IMG/VR virus record: IMGVR_UViG_3300005841_000930
Coordinates: 1 to 50,593 of that record
Reading direction: 5' to 3' (one strand)
DNA length: 50,593 bases
DNA from: a virus
Shown here: positions 24,143-32,534 of the stretch, piece after piece
Layout: the number at the start of each line of letters is the position of its first letter
How positions within the stretch are numbered: the stretch's first letter is position 1
The notes under the pieces: model-generated
Database searches by the model: none
What the model was told of the DNA's origin: nothing
The model's input: the letters and a program-made list of their open reading frames with translations, nothing else
Translations under genes and position numbers: made by a program

Positions 24143-24448
24143 TTATTTGTATATAGGTAAGTGAAAAAATACGCATACCTTTTGCCAGAAGGTTAGTTTT
24201 TTAACATGCACTGGAGACTCTGGATGCCTTTTTATATACCATATTGTATAGCAATTAGGCCCGCTGCATTCTGGACATTCAATTAACAGGTCGTGGCCAT
24301 CTGCACCAGATGAACCATGTCTCGCCGCATCCTCTGAGAATGAGTATTCGCAGGCGCAATGCGGGCAACGATTATTGTACACTTTAGGCTGTAATGCAGG
24401 CGGTGGGGTGTACGGGTTGCCGGTTCCATGTTTGGTTACGCTTATCAT
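24143..24448 (-). CDS. Zinc-ribbon protein
   Basis: 101 aa with two Cys pairs, NRCPHCACEY at about 28 and ECPECSGPNC at about 57, which form one zinc ribbon; the spacing contains a His-Gly-rich loop (RHGSSGADGHD). The C-terminus is hydrophobic and basic (FWQKVCVFFHLPIYK). Function unknown. Confidence 0.65.
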   Translation of the reverse strand: MISVTKHGTGNPYTPPPALQPKVYNNRCPHCACEYSFSEDAARHGSSGADGHDLLIECPECSGPNCYTIWYIKRHPESPVHVKKLTFWQKVCVFFHLPIYK

Positions 24449-24487
24449 ATTATTATTATTAATATTATTAATATTATTAATATTATT
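24449..24487. repeat. ATT/ATTAATATT microsatellite
   Basis: Pure A/T tandem repeat, trinucleotide then a 9-base unit repeated about three times, filling the gap between the zinc-ribbon gene and the large glycosyltransferase. Confidence 0.8.
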
Positions 24488-24488
24488 A

Positions 24489-26516
24489 TCAAGGATGATA
24501 AATATATTCCTTAGTTAGCAACGGCCTTACATAGTCAAAGTCTTTCAACCCCTGGTCTCGACCGTATAAATGAACTTCTATAGCTTTCAACGGGAGTCTT
24601 TCCAGCATATATAGGGTTGAGGATGAAACGGCGTGTATGAAATTGGCCTGCATAATAATATTAGTCCAATCCAACAAACTATATCCGGGCACCTGCCTTA
24701 ATTCAACCACAGGCAATCCCGTATGGCCCAGTTTCTTCACCTTTGCATTACCCGTGGTAACAGCACATCCAAACGTGCCAGCATGCAGTTCATACGCGCC
24801 ATGTGCGCCTACAACATCATGCAGTGCAGCCTCTTTTTTCAGATCCCTATCCCAACGCAGCCCGCGCCAAATATTAAAGTCCTCGTTAACCATAGCGTAT
24901 TTGCCGGTCATGGCATCGCTGCCATCGTTGGTTCTTATAGTATTCCACCGAAGTGGCAACACCTTGTAATTTCCGTACTTCCACCTATGCCAATGTTCCC
25001 GCTGGTTGTCATACTGCATAGTGAACGCACTCTTAGGCACAAACTGAATATCGGGGAAGTGTCTTTTTAGATCGGCGTGATACTCATCCGCTACGGGCCA
25101 TACAACATCGTGTCCCCTATCCATATATGTACGCGCAAGCTGTATTAAAAAGAATATATCCCCCAGTCCTAAAAACTGGTTGAATATGATGCCGTGTTTG
25201 GCAATGGCTGGGACAGGACGAGGTGGCTGCGCACTCACTACAGCCCGCTCCCCATGAAACCCAAACTGCCCGCTCCATTGCCCCGGCTGGTTATAGCCTT
25301 CAAAGCTGAACTGTTGCGCAGCTTCTACATGGGCGAACTTAATGCCATGCTCCCGCTCCAGTGCCGGCCGAAGTTCCCTGCAAATAACTGCATCCTCTGG
25401 ATGGGTAACGACAAGGTTAAGGCGGCTGGTTAGATCGAGTAGTTTTTTGGATCGCAAAGAGAACCCCCCATTTCCGACCCTGTTATTGCCGTACTCTGGT
25501 CCCCACGGTGCGCCTATGTAGTCGTACTGCAGCCAATCATGGTGCCAGGCGGTGGCGTTCTTAACGTAGCCGTCATGCTGCACTATAAGGGCGTGGCTGG
25601 TTTTGATATATTTGTGCAGGTCATTGATGATGAATGCGCTATAGGCCTCTTTGGAGCCGAGTCGGGGGATTTGATACATGGTAAGGTTGTGCAGCTTAGT
25701 TGGATTACCACTAACCCCGCTCGATATAATTACCACTGCACCAAAATGAATACTATCCTCGCTTTTTTCAACTGCTTTAACCGCCCTTTGTAAATCATCA
25801 TCCACACAAACCAACGTCACATCCCTTAATGTCAATGGCTTAAAGTCTTCCGCCTTATCCGGCTCCTCAATATGCCCCATACTACTGGCTGTGGCCTGGT
25901 GTTGCATAACAGACGGCTTCAAAGAGATTATCTTACGGTTGTCCTTCATGCTATTGATACAAGTAAGATGATCCCAGTTGCCTTTATTAGATATTGTATG
26001 CTCCAGTGCCGGCCGCATATACTTTTCATACTGTTCTTTATGCAGCACCATATTTATACCGCCTACACTTTCACGGAACACATACCCTGAACCACCTCCT
26101 ACGGCCTTGTGCCGTTCGCTGCCATCACGGTTACGGGTATTGCAGTTGAAGCCTGAGACTATGTTTTGCTGCCAGATGGCTTTTAATTGCACGAGGTCAT
26201 ACTGAAACATGTTGTTTACCAGCGCGTCATTGTCCAGGTTCATGGCGATGTCACAATGCAGCAGATCAAAGGCTAGATTATAACCATTGTACAATGCCTT
26301 TGCTATGCCACTGTTTTCTTCTGTGCGTATATGCAGTACTGTATAGCCCGGTACTGAAAACTCCCGTATTAGCTGTAGCGTAGTTTGATCTGTACTACAG
26401 TCATCTACTATTATAAACGTGGTATTGGGCAGATACTGGGCGTGACGAAGGGACTCTAAGCACTTGGCTGTTTCAACGGGTCGGTTAAAGGTGGTTATGA
26501 TTATAGCGTAGTGCAT
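24489..26516 (-). CDS. Three-domain glycosyltransferase
   Basis: 675 aa, apparently three units. Residues 1-215 are a GT2-type GT-A domain (IIITTFNRPVETAKCLESL, IIVDDCSTDQTT, DIAMNLDNDALV with a DxD-like motif). Residues about 240-420 match DUF5672 (VQHDGYVKNATAWHHDWLQY, YIGAPWGP, GNGGFSLRSKKLLDL). Residues about 435-675 look like a GT-B or GT9-type domain (FNQFLGLGDIFFLIQLARTY). The three activities may build a short glycan in sequence. No membrane segment is seen. Acceptor unknown; virion proteins or host glycans are both possible. Confidence 0.8.
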   Translation of the reverse strand: MHYAIIITTFNRPVETAKCLESLRHAQYLPNTTFIIVDDCSTDQTTLQLIREFSVPGYTVLHIRTEENSGIAKALYNGYNLAFDLLHCDIAMNLDNDALVNNMFQYDLVQLKAIWQQNIVSGFNCNTRNRDGSERHKAVGGGSGYVFRESVGGINMVLHKEQYEKYMRPALEHTISNKGNWDHLTCINSMKDNRKIISLKPSVMQHQATASSMGHIEEPDKAEDFKPLTLRDVTLVCVDDDLQRAVKAVEKSEDSIHFGAVVIISSGVSGNPTKLHNLTMYQIPRLGSKEAYSAFIINDLHKYIKTSHALIVQHDGYVKNATAWHHDWLQYDYIGAPWGPEYGNNRVGNGGFSLRSKKLLDLTSRLNLVVTHPEDAVICRELRPALEREHGIKFAHVEAAQQFSFEGYNQPGQWSGQFGFHGERAVVSAQPPRPVPAIAKHGIIFNQFLGLGDIFFLIQLARTYMDRGHDVVWPVADEYHADLKRHFPDIQFVPKSAFTMQYDNQREHWHRWKYGNYKVLPLRWNTIRTNDGSDAMTGKYAMVNEDFNIWRGLRWDRDLKKEAALHDVVGAHGAYELHAGTFGCAVTTGNAKVKKLGHTGLPVVELRQVPGYSLLDWTNIIMQANFIHAVSSSTLYMLERLPLKAIEVHLYGRDQGLKDFDYVRPLLTKEYIYHP

Positions 26517-26517
26517 G

Positions 26518-26730
26518 TTATAGTTTCACTTGTTCTTCGTAAATAAGAATGCAGTAGTGTTCACTGTCAATAGTGTAACAACTGATAGATACAGCTATCT
26601 TTTTAATAAAATAATATCCTGCAATAGGATGTAGTTCTTCATTTATATTATTCAAAAAGTTGCTCATCCTTTTTGCTAAGTCTGTCCCTGATGGGGCGCT
26701 AATGCTTATCACCTTCTGTTTGCTACTCAT
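26518..26730 (-). CDS. Small protein, unknown
   Basis: 70 aa, alpha-beta composition (VISISAPSGTDLAKRMSNF, then AGYYFIKKIAVSISCYTI). It sits 1 base before the three-domain glycosyltransferase and overlaps the stop of the upstream glycosyltransferase by 4 bases, so it is translated with both. No family is recognised. Confidence 0.6.
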   Translation of the reverse strand: MSSKQKVISISAPSGTDLAKRMSNFLNNINEELHPIAGYYFIKKIAVSISCYTIDSEHYCILIYEEQVKL

Positions 26731-27374
26731 AACCCTAACATTTCTTTTACTTGTTTAAAAATTTCAATTCTCCTTTCAAAATCAACACCCGGCAGGTGCA
26801 ACACCATATCACCCGGCTGCCAGTTTCCCTGTTCGTGCGTTGGCATGGGGTGGTTGCCTACTAACCTGTCCCAGTCATACATGTATTCTGTGTATAGGTA
26901 GCTGTTGATTGAGGGATGGGGGAGCTGGCACACACTACTGGATGGATACTGAATGATACTTTTAATAACAGACTGCTCCTCTGGGGCATCGAAATTATTA
27001 AGCACGTCATCGATAATATCCTTACTCCATTCAGTACTTTTTACTATCCAGCTACCGGCATTCAACCCGTGAACATCACTCGTAAAGTACATATCATAAG
27101 GCCATGATGATATAAAGTTTGTTACTGGTTGGTTGCCTGTTATCATCGCATCACAATCAAGTACCCATATATATTCAACCCTATCCATCAAATCTCGCAG
27201 CCTGTGCATTTTATGGTATCCGATTGGTTTTGTACTGGATTCAAAGGGATGCTTAATGAACACCTTAGCATACCCATGCTTATCACAGTACGCAGCGGCA
27301 ACGGGCAGCACTACATCCGCTAGCTGCTGCCATGATGGGGTGTAGTAGATGAAAAGGGCGACATTATTTACCAT
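26727..27374 (-). CDS. GT-A glycosyltransferase, GT34-like
   Basis: 215 aa. IGYHKMHRLRDLMDRVEYIW, then VLDCDAMITG (DxD metal site near residue 75) and the later VHGLNAGSWIVKSTEWSKD resemble galactosyl/mannosyltransferases of the GMA12/MNN10 type. A final HLPG near residue 195 fits the conserved C-terminal His-Gly. Third glycosyltransferase of the island. Confidence 0.75.
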   Translation of the reverse strand: MVNNVALFIYYTPSWQQLADVVLPVAAAYCDKHGYAKVFIKHPFESSTKPIGYHKMHRLRDLMDRVEYIWVLDCDAMITGNQPVTNFISSWPYDMYFTSDVHGLNAGSWIVKSTEWSKDIIDDVLNNFDAPEEQSVIKSIIQYPSSSVCQLPHPSINSYLYTEYMYDWDRLVGNHPMPTHEQGNWQPGDMVLHLPGVDFERRIEIFKQVKEMLGL

Positions 27375-27453
27375 GCTTAATATATTTAAATATCCCTTTA
27401 GTCATCTCTATTAATAACCCAATTAATGGTATTGACAGTATTATTAACCCCAT
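27364..27453 (-). CDS. 29-aa membrane microprotein
   Basis: MGLIILSIPLIGLLIEMTK plus a basic tail. The ATG lies 1 base after the stop of the previous gene and the end overlaps the next start by 11 bases, which fits a translated microgene, though the small size leaves doubt. Confidence 0.4.
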   Translation of the reverse strand: MGLIILSIPLIGLLIEMTKGIFKYIKHGK

Positions 27454-27454
27454 A

Positions 27455-27667
27455 TCATTGCTTTGTTTTACCAACCATTAACAAATCATAATCATAATTT
27501 CCTGGCGCAATAGAGTATCCGCCAAATTCACTATCATCCATCGGTTCAATCATCGCACACCCGTAAGAAGTAATAACAGCTTGCCGGCCTACCATTGTTT
27601 TAGGATACCAAACATTCTGCACAGGCTCTTTTGTAATACGTATGACTTTTATTTCGGTGGGGTACAT
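27455..27667 (-). CDS. Small protein, unknown
   Basis: 70 aa (VIRITKEPVQNVWYPKTMVG, AMIEPMDDSEFGGYSIAPG). Its ATG shares a base with the methyltransferase stop (TAATG), so translation is coupled. No family is recognised. Confidence 0.55.
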   Translation of the reverse strand: MYPTEIKVIRITKEPVQNVWYPKTMVGRQAVITSYGCAMIEPMDDSEFGGYSIAPGNYDYDLLMVGKTKQ

Positions 27668-28182
27668 TACTTTTCAATTATACAATAAAAACTACCGTTC
27701 ATATCATACCCTTCGCTAACAAAGAAACCCGTGCACAACCCAAGCATGTGCAGGTACTCGCAGTACTCGTTCATTATACCAGGCGATAAATAGTGAACAT
27801 GCTTTTTGTTACCCCATGCCCAATACTTCTGGTAATCAAAATTTGGCAGGTACAGACATATTAACCCGCCGGGCGCAATTTTTGTCAACCAGAACTCTAT
27901 AACGTCCTGAAATCGGCCTACAAAATGCTCCAGCATATGGCTTGATACAATAAAATCAACCATCTTGACGGGTAACCGCATCGCATGGTAGTTGTTTATT
28001 TCGGGGTCTATTATTTCGGCTCCAGGATACGCCCATTCAGGCCTGTTACAGCCTATATCGTACCCGCGCCAATCTTCTGGTATAAGCTTTTTAAACGTTG
28101 GTATAGCGAACTGCATGGCGTTGCCGTCGCTTTGCAAGGCAGGGTAAAATTTACCGTTGAATGTTATTGTTTTAATGGGCAT
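27667..28182 (-). CDS. SAM-dependent methyltransferase, class I
   Basis: 171 aa. A shortened Rossmann fold: motif I YDIGCNRPEW near residue 40, VDFIVSSHMLEHFVG near 75 (the VSSHMLEH pattern of Methyltransf_11-type enzymes) and APGGLICLYLPN near 103. It would methylate a small molecule or sugar; neighbouring glycosyltransferases suggest a methylated glycan. Confidence 0.8.
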   Translation of the reverse strand: MPIKTITFNGKFYPALQSDGNAMQFAIPTFKKLIPEDWRGYDIGCNRPEWAYPGAEIIDPEINNYHAMRLPVKMVDFIVSSHMLEHFVGRFQDVIEFWLTKIAPGGLICLYLPNFDYQKYWAWGNKKHVHYLSPGIMNEYCEYLHMLGLCTGFFVSEGYDMNGSFYCIIEK

Positions 28183-28184
28183 GG

Positions 28185-28448
28185 TTACAGCGCTTTAATG
28201 AGGTTAAGTATTTTGTATAATGATTTGTAGTAAACTTTCTCATCGTAAGATTCAACGGAGAAAGATCCTTCAACACCGTTTTTATGGTATTCAGCTTTAA
28301 TATTATGCTTTCCTTTTCTGACCATGACCGGCGCTTCAAATGCTGAATGCGCAAACTGTGGTTGGCCATCATTTATATAATAACTGGTGATTGTGCCAAA
28401 TTTTACCAGTTCGTTAAACAGCTGTATCGTACGTTCCTGTTGTGTCAT
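28185..28448 (-). CDS. First gene of the glycosylation island, unknown
   Basis: 87 aa from the ATG at 28448 (MTQQERTIQLFNELVKFGTI). The frame is open upstream to 28670, but that part crosses a terminator, a promoter and a structured RNA, so it is not coding. The ATG follows immediately after the seven-U tract of the RNA at 28449-28555; expression would need read-through. No family is recognised; SFSVESYDEKVYYKSL is strand-helix-like. Confidence 0.6.
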   Translation of the reverse strand: MTQQERTIQLFNELVKFGTITSYYINDGQPQFAHSAFEAPVMVRKGKHNIKAEYHKNGVEGSFSVESYDEKVYYKSLYKILNLIKAL

Positions 28449-28555
28449 AAAAAAACCGGTAGCACTTGTGGGAAAATGCAAACCGGCCTTGATTATTACT
28501 CGCCCTAAGGCGAAATAACCGTTAGCCTCGTTCCCACCAAAGATTAACGGTTTGT
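28449..28555 (-). ncRNA. Structured kissing-loop RNA, copy 2
   Basis: About 107 nt, minus strand. Hairpin 1: AACCGTTA (28545-28552) pairs with TAACGGTT (28517-28524); its 20-nt loop holds GTGGGAA (28531-28537). Hairpin 2: TCGCC TTAG GGCGA (28500-28513). Hairpin 3: CCGGT with ACCGG plus GCA with TGC, whose 12-nt loop holds TTCCCAC (28468-28474), then T7 (28455-28449). The two loop segments are perfect complements. The layout equals the RNA at 10437-10555 with different sequence. The ATG of the next gene follows the U-tract directly. Structure is read from the sequence; transcription and role are inferred. Confidence 0.65.
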
Positions 28556-28561
28556 CGTTAG

Positions 28562-28593
28562 CGAATGTAATACAACACATCGAAATAAACAAA
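28562..28593 (-). promoter_or_regulatory. Candidate promoter of kissing-loop RNA copy 2
   Basis: On the minus strand TTTG (28593-28590), a 20-base spacer and TACATTCG (28569-28562), one mismatch from TAnnTTTG. The predicted start, near 28555, falls directly before hairpin 1. Confidence 0.5.
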
Positions 28594-28594
28594 T

Positions 28595-28621
28595 AAAAAA
28601 AGGAGCATCTTTCGACACTCC
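28595..28621 (-). terminator. Rho-independent terminator after the capsid gene
   Basis: Minus strand GGAGTGTC, GAAA tetraloop, GATGCTCC (8 bp with two G-U pairs) and seven T. It ends the head operon 33 bases after the capsid stop. Confidence 0.85.
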
Positions 28622-28653
28622 AATTTTTATAATACTCAACAACCCAACTAATG

Positions 28654-29949
28654 TTAAAGTCCGGTAGCATATGAGAACGCGTACGGCTGGCCTGTTACAA
28701 GCACAACACGGGCTTCTACCCTAACCGTAATCAAGTTCCTTTGTACGTTGTCGCTATCCTGCTCGAAGAACTCAACTTTCAGGTTATCAACAGTGGCAAC
28801 CTGTGATTGTGTCCAGTCTGCAACAAACGCGGTACCGGATGGCATCCATGTAGCTTTTACAATAGGAATACCAGCTATTTCGATATCGCCAGTACGCGGG
28901 TTAATGTAGAACCCACCGGGTACGCTGTATGATGTGCCTATTGATGGCACAGTTGTTTTCATCAACTTACCCCAAACAGTAGGCGTAGTCACAATAGCGT
29001 TAGGCGCAAAGTTGGTATTTTCCAGGTTGGTGATGTAGTCGATGAATTTCTCAGCATCGTTATCACCAGATGTGGTTGTACTACCCAGTGAAGCGGATGC
29101 TTGCGCGGCCTGGAATATCCTGTTTTCGGCCTTATAATAGTCGCGCAGCAACATCTGCGGCAGGTATGTTTGCAGGAATAGCAAATCCTGCAGCATCTGC
29201 TTAGATACACGCACAAAACCTGAAATATATTGCGCGTTGAACTGAACGTCAGTAAATGTGTACCCTATCTGCTCTTTTAATGCCCCCTGTGTAAGCTGTT
29301 GCCCTATTGCGCCCTGCTGTGGCGTAGTGTTAGGATTACCGCCTACAACATCCTCACGGAATAACACTATCAGGCCTGTGCTTGACTGGAACCCCGGAAC
29401 AAGGTCGCGGAAGTTCACAAGCTGGCGTGGTAGTATTACCGGTGTAGGGATATAGGTAATGTTTGGATCACCCGTTAAGTTAGTAGGCGTGGTCATGTTG
29501 CCGGCAGCTTTAGTGTACATGTGCGTACCACTATCCAGCTTTAGCACCTGCTTACCGCCGCCATCAGCGTTACGTACCTGCTGGTGGTTGGCTCCTATTG
29601 CTTTTGAAAGAGACGATTTAAAATCGGTGGTATCGCCCTGGTACATCTTTATACCGTTGGCGTTAAGTAGTTTCACCTGTGTTTGCAGGTCATCGAAAGA
29701 CTTCTGCGAGTCTTTAGCCATTTCCATAGCCTCTTTACGCCATGCAGCTATTTCGCCAGTGGTTTTGTTTAGTTCCTCAAGCTCTTTTTTGAGGTTTACA
29801 ACGTTGGTATCCGCAAGGTGGGCGGCTTTTTCAGCCTCTTTTGCGCGGTCTTCTGCTTTTTGCAGTGAGCTTTTTACTTCTTTGCCGAGGTCTGCTATCT
29901 GTTCAGATATGCCCGGTTCACGGTAGAACTGGATGAAATTGAATTTCAT
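28654..29949 (-). CDS. Major capsid protein, HK97 fold
   Basis: 431 aa. Residues about 12-95 are a charged coiled coil (delta-domain scaffold, for example LGKEVKSSLQKAEDRAKEAE) that the neighbouring protease would remove. The rest shows HK97-family features: TPTPVILPRQLVNFRDLVPG-like N-arm region, QMLQDLLFLQTYLPQMLLRD (spine helix), FAPNAIVTTPTVWGKLMK and GFYINPRTGDIEIAGIPIVK. Protease then capsid gene order and the strong terminator right after it support the call. Confidence 0.92.
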   Translation of the reverse strand: MKFNFIQFYREPGISEQIADLGKEVKSSLQKAEDRAKEAEKAAHLADTNVVNLKKELEELNKTTGEIAAWRKEAMEMAKDSQKSFDDLQTQVKLLNANGIKMYQGDTTDFKSSLSKAIGANHQQVRNADGGGKQVLKLDSGTHMYTKAAGNMTTPTNLTGDPNITYIPTPVILPRQLVNFRDLVPGFQSSTGLIVLFREDVVGGNPNTTPQQGAIGQQLTQGALKEQIGYTFTDVQFNAQYISGFVRVSKQMLQDLLFLQTYLPQMLLRDYYKAENRIFQAAQASASLGSTTTSGDNDAEKFIDYITNLENTNFAPNAIVTTPTVWGKLMKTTVPSIGTSYSVPGGFYINPRTGDIEIAGIPIVKATWMPSGTAFVADWTQSQVATVDNLKVEFFEQDSDNVQRNLITVRVEARVVLVTGQPYAFSYATGL

Positions 29950-29980
29950 TGCCGGTGATTAAATGGTGAATAATAGTTTT

Positions 29981-30742
29981 TTACGATAAGGCCAATGAAG
30001 CCTTTAAAATCGCAATTTGTGCTTTCACTTTTTCATCATCGCCCGGCTGGGTGGTTTCGTCTGGTGCGTCCGGCCCTGTGGTGTCGTAATCAGATTTGAT
30101 TGCTTGCTGTAAAAGTATAAGTTCTTTTTCTAACTCCCAAAAAGTTTTGTCGGTGAATGTGCCGTTATGCAAGGCCTTTATAAGCATTGGTACCCGTTCC
30201 TCCGCGTACTTCATCAGGCTTTTGCTGCCTACAAGGGGGGTGTTCATATTGGCTCCCCAGCATTGAAGGGCTGAGTTCTCCCATAGCTTCAGCTCATGCA
30301 GGCGCGTTTGCTGGTCGCTGTATTTGGCATCTGGGTTGATAATCTCTTTGCGTACAACACCATACCCTATGCTATGCTCGGTTATCATTCCGCTGTCGAC
30401 CATCTTAAGGAAATCCTGCCCCAAATCATGGGTGCCAACTTTTGCCTCGTAATAAAGGCCTTGGCTGTCCTCTTTTAATGTTTGGATAACGCCCAGTGAT
30501 TTACCTGTGTTGTGGTCAAGGAGGTATTTTATACGGGGGCGCGAAGATTGCGGCCCCATTTCCTGTATAGTTTTCATAAACGCCCCCGGAATGATAATAT
30601 CGTTATCGCTATCCAGGGTGTTGAATGATGCCGAATAACCCATAACAATGCCCTGTTTCATGTCGGCATCCTTTATTTTTGAAACGGCATAGTGTGGGCA
30701 TTTATACATCGCGATTACTGGTTTTGTGCGTGTAATTCCCAC
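29981..30742 (-). CDS. HK97-family prohead protease
   Basis: 253 aa. GIVMGYSASFNTLDSDNDII starts the herpesvirus-type protease fold; His77 in YLLDHNTGKSLG and Ser124 in ITEHSIGYGV are the likely catalytic pair. The last 60 residues are acidic and probably removed. An ATG at 30709 (MYKCPHYAV) is an alternative start. It matures the capsid protein encoded 31 bases downstream. Confidence 0.9.
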   Translation of the reverse strand: MGITRTKPVIAMYKCPHYAVSKIKDADMKQGIVMGYSASFNTLDSDNDIIIPGAFMKTIQEMGPQSSRPRIKYLLDHNTGKSLGVIQTLKEDSQGLYYEAKVGTHDLGQDFLKMVDSGMITEHSIGYGVVRKEIINPDAKYSDQQTRLHELKLWENSALQCWGANMNTPLVGSKSLMKYAEERVPMLIKALHNGTFTDKTFWELEKELILLQQAIKSDYDTTGPDAPDETTQPGDDEKVKAQIAILKASLALS

Positions 30743-30782
30743 TTTACACTGTATAAAAATAGTAAAAAAGTAACAAACAAAA

Positions 30783-31205
30783 TTAAATTATTGGCGGGGC
30801 GACACGGGCTGCAATAAGCTGGTACGCCCGTATTCCGTTAAGCCTGGCGCCGGCAACCAACTCCCGATGACCAATAATAGTAAGCTTAAGGCCGTTTTCA
30901 AATTCTTTTTCAGTTGCAAATGATGTGATTGTAGTTTCTCTACCGCAGCACACCATAACCCTTTTTCCTATAAAATACACAATTTCGTCATTAGGTGCTG
31001 CTAATGCAAAGTCCTGCTTAGATGTGATAAGATGTTGTATTTTAGTAATCAATTCGGCTGGAATACCAAGCTTGCGCAGGCCAAACAACGGACTATCTGT
31101 ATCATATCCTATGTCGATATTGGCGTACACGTTATTAAACGTGGCGTCATTGTGCGCCATACGCTCGTTAAGTTCTTCCCGGAATGATTTTATAATCTTG
31201 TTCAT
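30783..31205 (-). CDS. Head-module protein, unknown
   Basis: 140 aa. An N-terminal helix (KIIKSFREELNERMAHND) is followed by an alpha-beta region (VYFIGKRVMVCCGRETTI, TIIGHRELVAGARLNGIRAY). No family is recognised. It is packed between the head morphogenesis and protease genes. Confidence 0.65.
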   Translation of the reverse strand: MNKIIKSFREELNERMAHNDATFNNVYANIDIGYDTDSPLFGLRKLGIPAELITKIQHLITSKQDFALAAPNDEIVYFIGKRVMVCCGRETTITSFATEKEFENGLKLTIIGHRELVAGARLNGIRAYQLIAARVAPPII

Positions 31206-31211
31206 AATTTG

Positions 31212-32093
31212 TTATGCAGCCACCGCCTGCCTCGGCCTGTTTCTTATCGGTCTTCCGTTTGCATCACGCTTCACGTTAAACACTAGCGTACACCGGCAGT
31301 TCACGATAGTGCCGGCAACCCCATTTGGATCACCAGGATACTCCAACTCACTGCTCTCCCCGCCGGTTGCCCGGCTACCAGATAAGAACTTACCCTCTAA
31401 AGGTAATGTTGTTTTGTCTAAATCCCAGTGGTCGTATTGACTTTCTGGGTATTTGCCCGATGGGTTGCCGCGAACGCGGTTATCGTGTGCGCTAACCCAT
31501 GTCTTAGTCATTTCAAACCCCGTCAGGCGCGCGCCTTCAATAGCAGATAGATTGCTTGCCTTAATACTCTCTGTACGAACGATGCGCAGCGCACGCCACT
31601 TACTACCCACTTCATCAGCAATCTTCGCAGCGGTTTTATCATACCCCCATCCTTCTAAATTACCCTTCTGAATGATAGCGAGTACGTTATCCTTTACCGT
31701 ATCTGTAATGCGGTGTACATTCTGCACTAATGACATCCGTAGCACGGAAACTACACTGTTGCCTATCTGCTCAGTTGGAGTGTTGAATACACGCTGTGCG
31801 AATACTTTTGTTTGCATGGTATCCCAACTACTCTTTACATTGCGTAGCTGCCTGAACATCCATACGCCCCAATTGGACGCGTTTCGGTGCAGGGTGTTGA
31901 TAATAGGCAGCAATGGTCCAGCAGGGAAAAAATCGTGTATTTTGGCTGCTGCCTGTGTATAGCTGGTTTCCTTAGCATAATTATTAAACGTGGTAGCCTG
32001 TTGCGCGAAAATAACCTGCACCTGTGGGGTGTACTTAGTTTCAATCTTGTGTTGAAACGCGGAAAACTTCTGGTATGTTTCGCGGGTGGTCAT
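31212..32093 (-). CDS. Minor head / head morphogenesis protein (Mu F-like)
   Basis: 293 aa from the ATG at 32093, which overlaps the upstream stop as ATGA; an ATG at 32117 is less likely. The C-terminal domain has WRALRIVRTESIKASNLSAI, KTWVSAHDNRVR and GTIVNCRCTLVF, the marks of the Mu gpF/SPP1 gp7 family, which bind the portal and act in head assembly or ejection. Confidence 0.88.
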   Translation of the reverse strand: MTTRETYQKFSAFQHKIETKYTPQVQVIFAQQATTFNNYAKETSYTQAAAKIHDFFPAGPLLPIINTLHRNASNWGVWMFRQLRNVKSSWDTMQTKVFAQRVFNTPTEQIGNSVVSVLRMSLVQNVHRITDTVKDNVLAIIQKGNLEGWGYDKTAAKIADEVGSKWRALRIVRTESIKASNLSAIEGARLTGFEMTKTWVSAHDNRVRGNPSGKYPESQYDHWDLDKTTLPLEGKFLSGSRATGGESSELEYPGDPNGVAGTIVNCRCTLVFNVKRDANGRPIRNRPRQAVAA

Positions 32094-32338
32094 TTGGTTA
32101 TGCTGGCGAATTGCCAATCGGTATCTGTGTGGGTAGCAGTAAGCTGTACTAATTTCGGAGCGCCTTCGTCAAAAATTATCTTATCTGTATAAAAGCTTAT
32201 TATTACAACATCATTCCGGCAATTATTGTAATCCATCCCCTCAATGGTGAAGTCCCCTACAAATGATCGTAACTTACTCCAGAACCGGGGCATAGTATCT
32301 GGCACCTCAAGATTGCATTTAAAAAATACTTTCTGCAT
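32090..32338 (-). CDS. Small head-module protein, unknown
   Basis: 82 aa from the ATG at 32338 (MQKVFFKCNLEVPDTMPRFW); an earlier in-frame start would overlap the gene upstream. Beta-rich middle (SFVGDFTIEGMDYNN, DVVIISFYTDKIIF). No family is recognised. Confidence 0.5.
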   Translation of the reverse strand: MQKVFFKCNLEVPDTMPRFWSKLRSFVGDFTIEGMDYNNCRNDVVIISFYTDKIIFDEGAPKLVQLTATHTDTDWQFASITK

Positions 32339-32348
32339 ATTGGTTGTT

Positions 32349-32534
32349 TTAATACACTGGTTGTTCTTTAGACTTAAAAATAGCCTCATCTATAAACCGC
32401 TGTATATGTACGGCCGCCTCCTGCTGTATTTGCTTTATCATGTATTTTTCATTCTCACAGAACGGATTTTTAGGCTTGATGTACTTTTCAGCCCATTCCA
32501 GCGGCGTAGTGGGTGTTTTTTTAGTTGTTGCCAT
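32349..32534 (-). CDS. Small head-module protein, unknown
   Basis: 61 aa from the ATG at 32534 (MATTKKTPTTPLEWAEKYIK). Helical, with conserved-looking MIKQIQQEAAVHIQRFIDEA. It overlaps the portal end by 14 bases. No family is recognised. Confidence 0.5.
   Translation of the reverse strand: MATTKKTPTTPLEWAEKYIKPKNPFCENEKYMIKQIQQEAAVHIQRFIDEAIFKSKEQPVY

Noticed and set aside
24449-24487. Possible CRISPR or iteron array
   Set aside because: Pure A/T microsatellite without spacers. No CRISPR array was found in the window.
28449-28670. N-terminal extension of the gene at 28185-28448
   Set aside because: It crosses a capsid terminator, a promoter box and the structured RNA.
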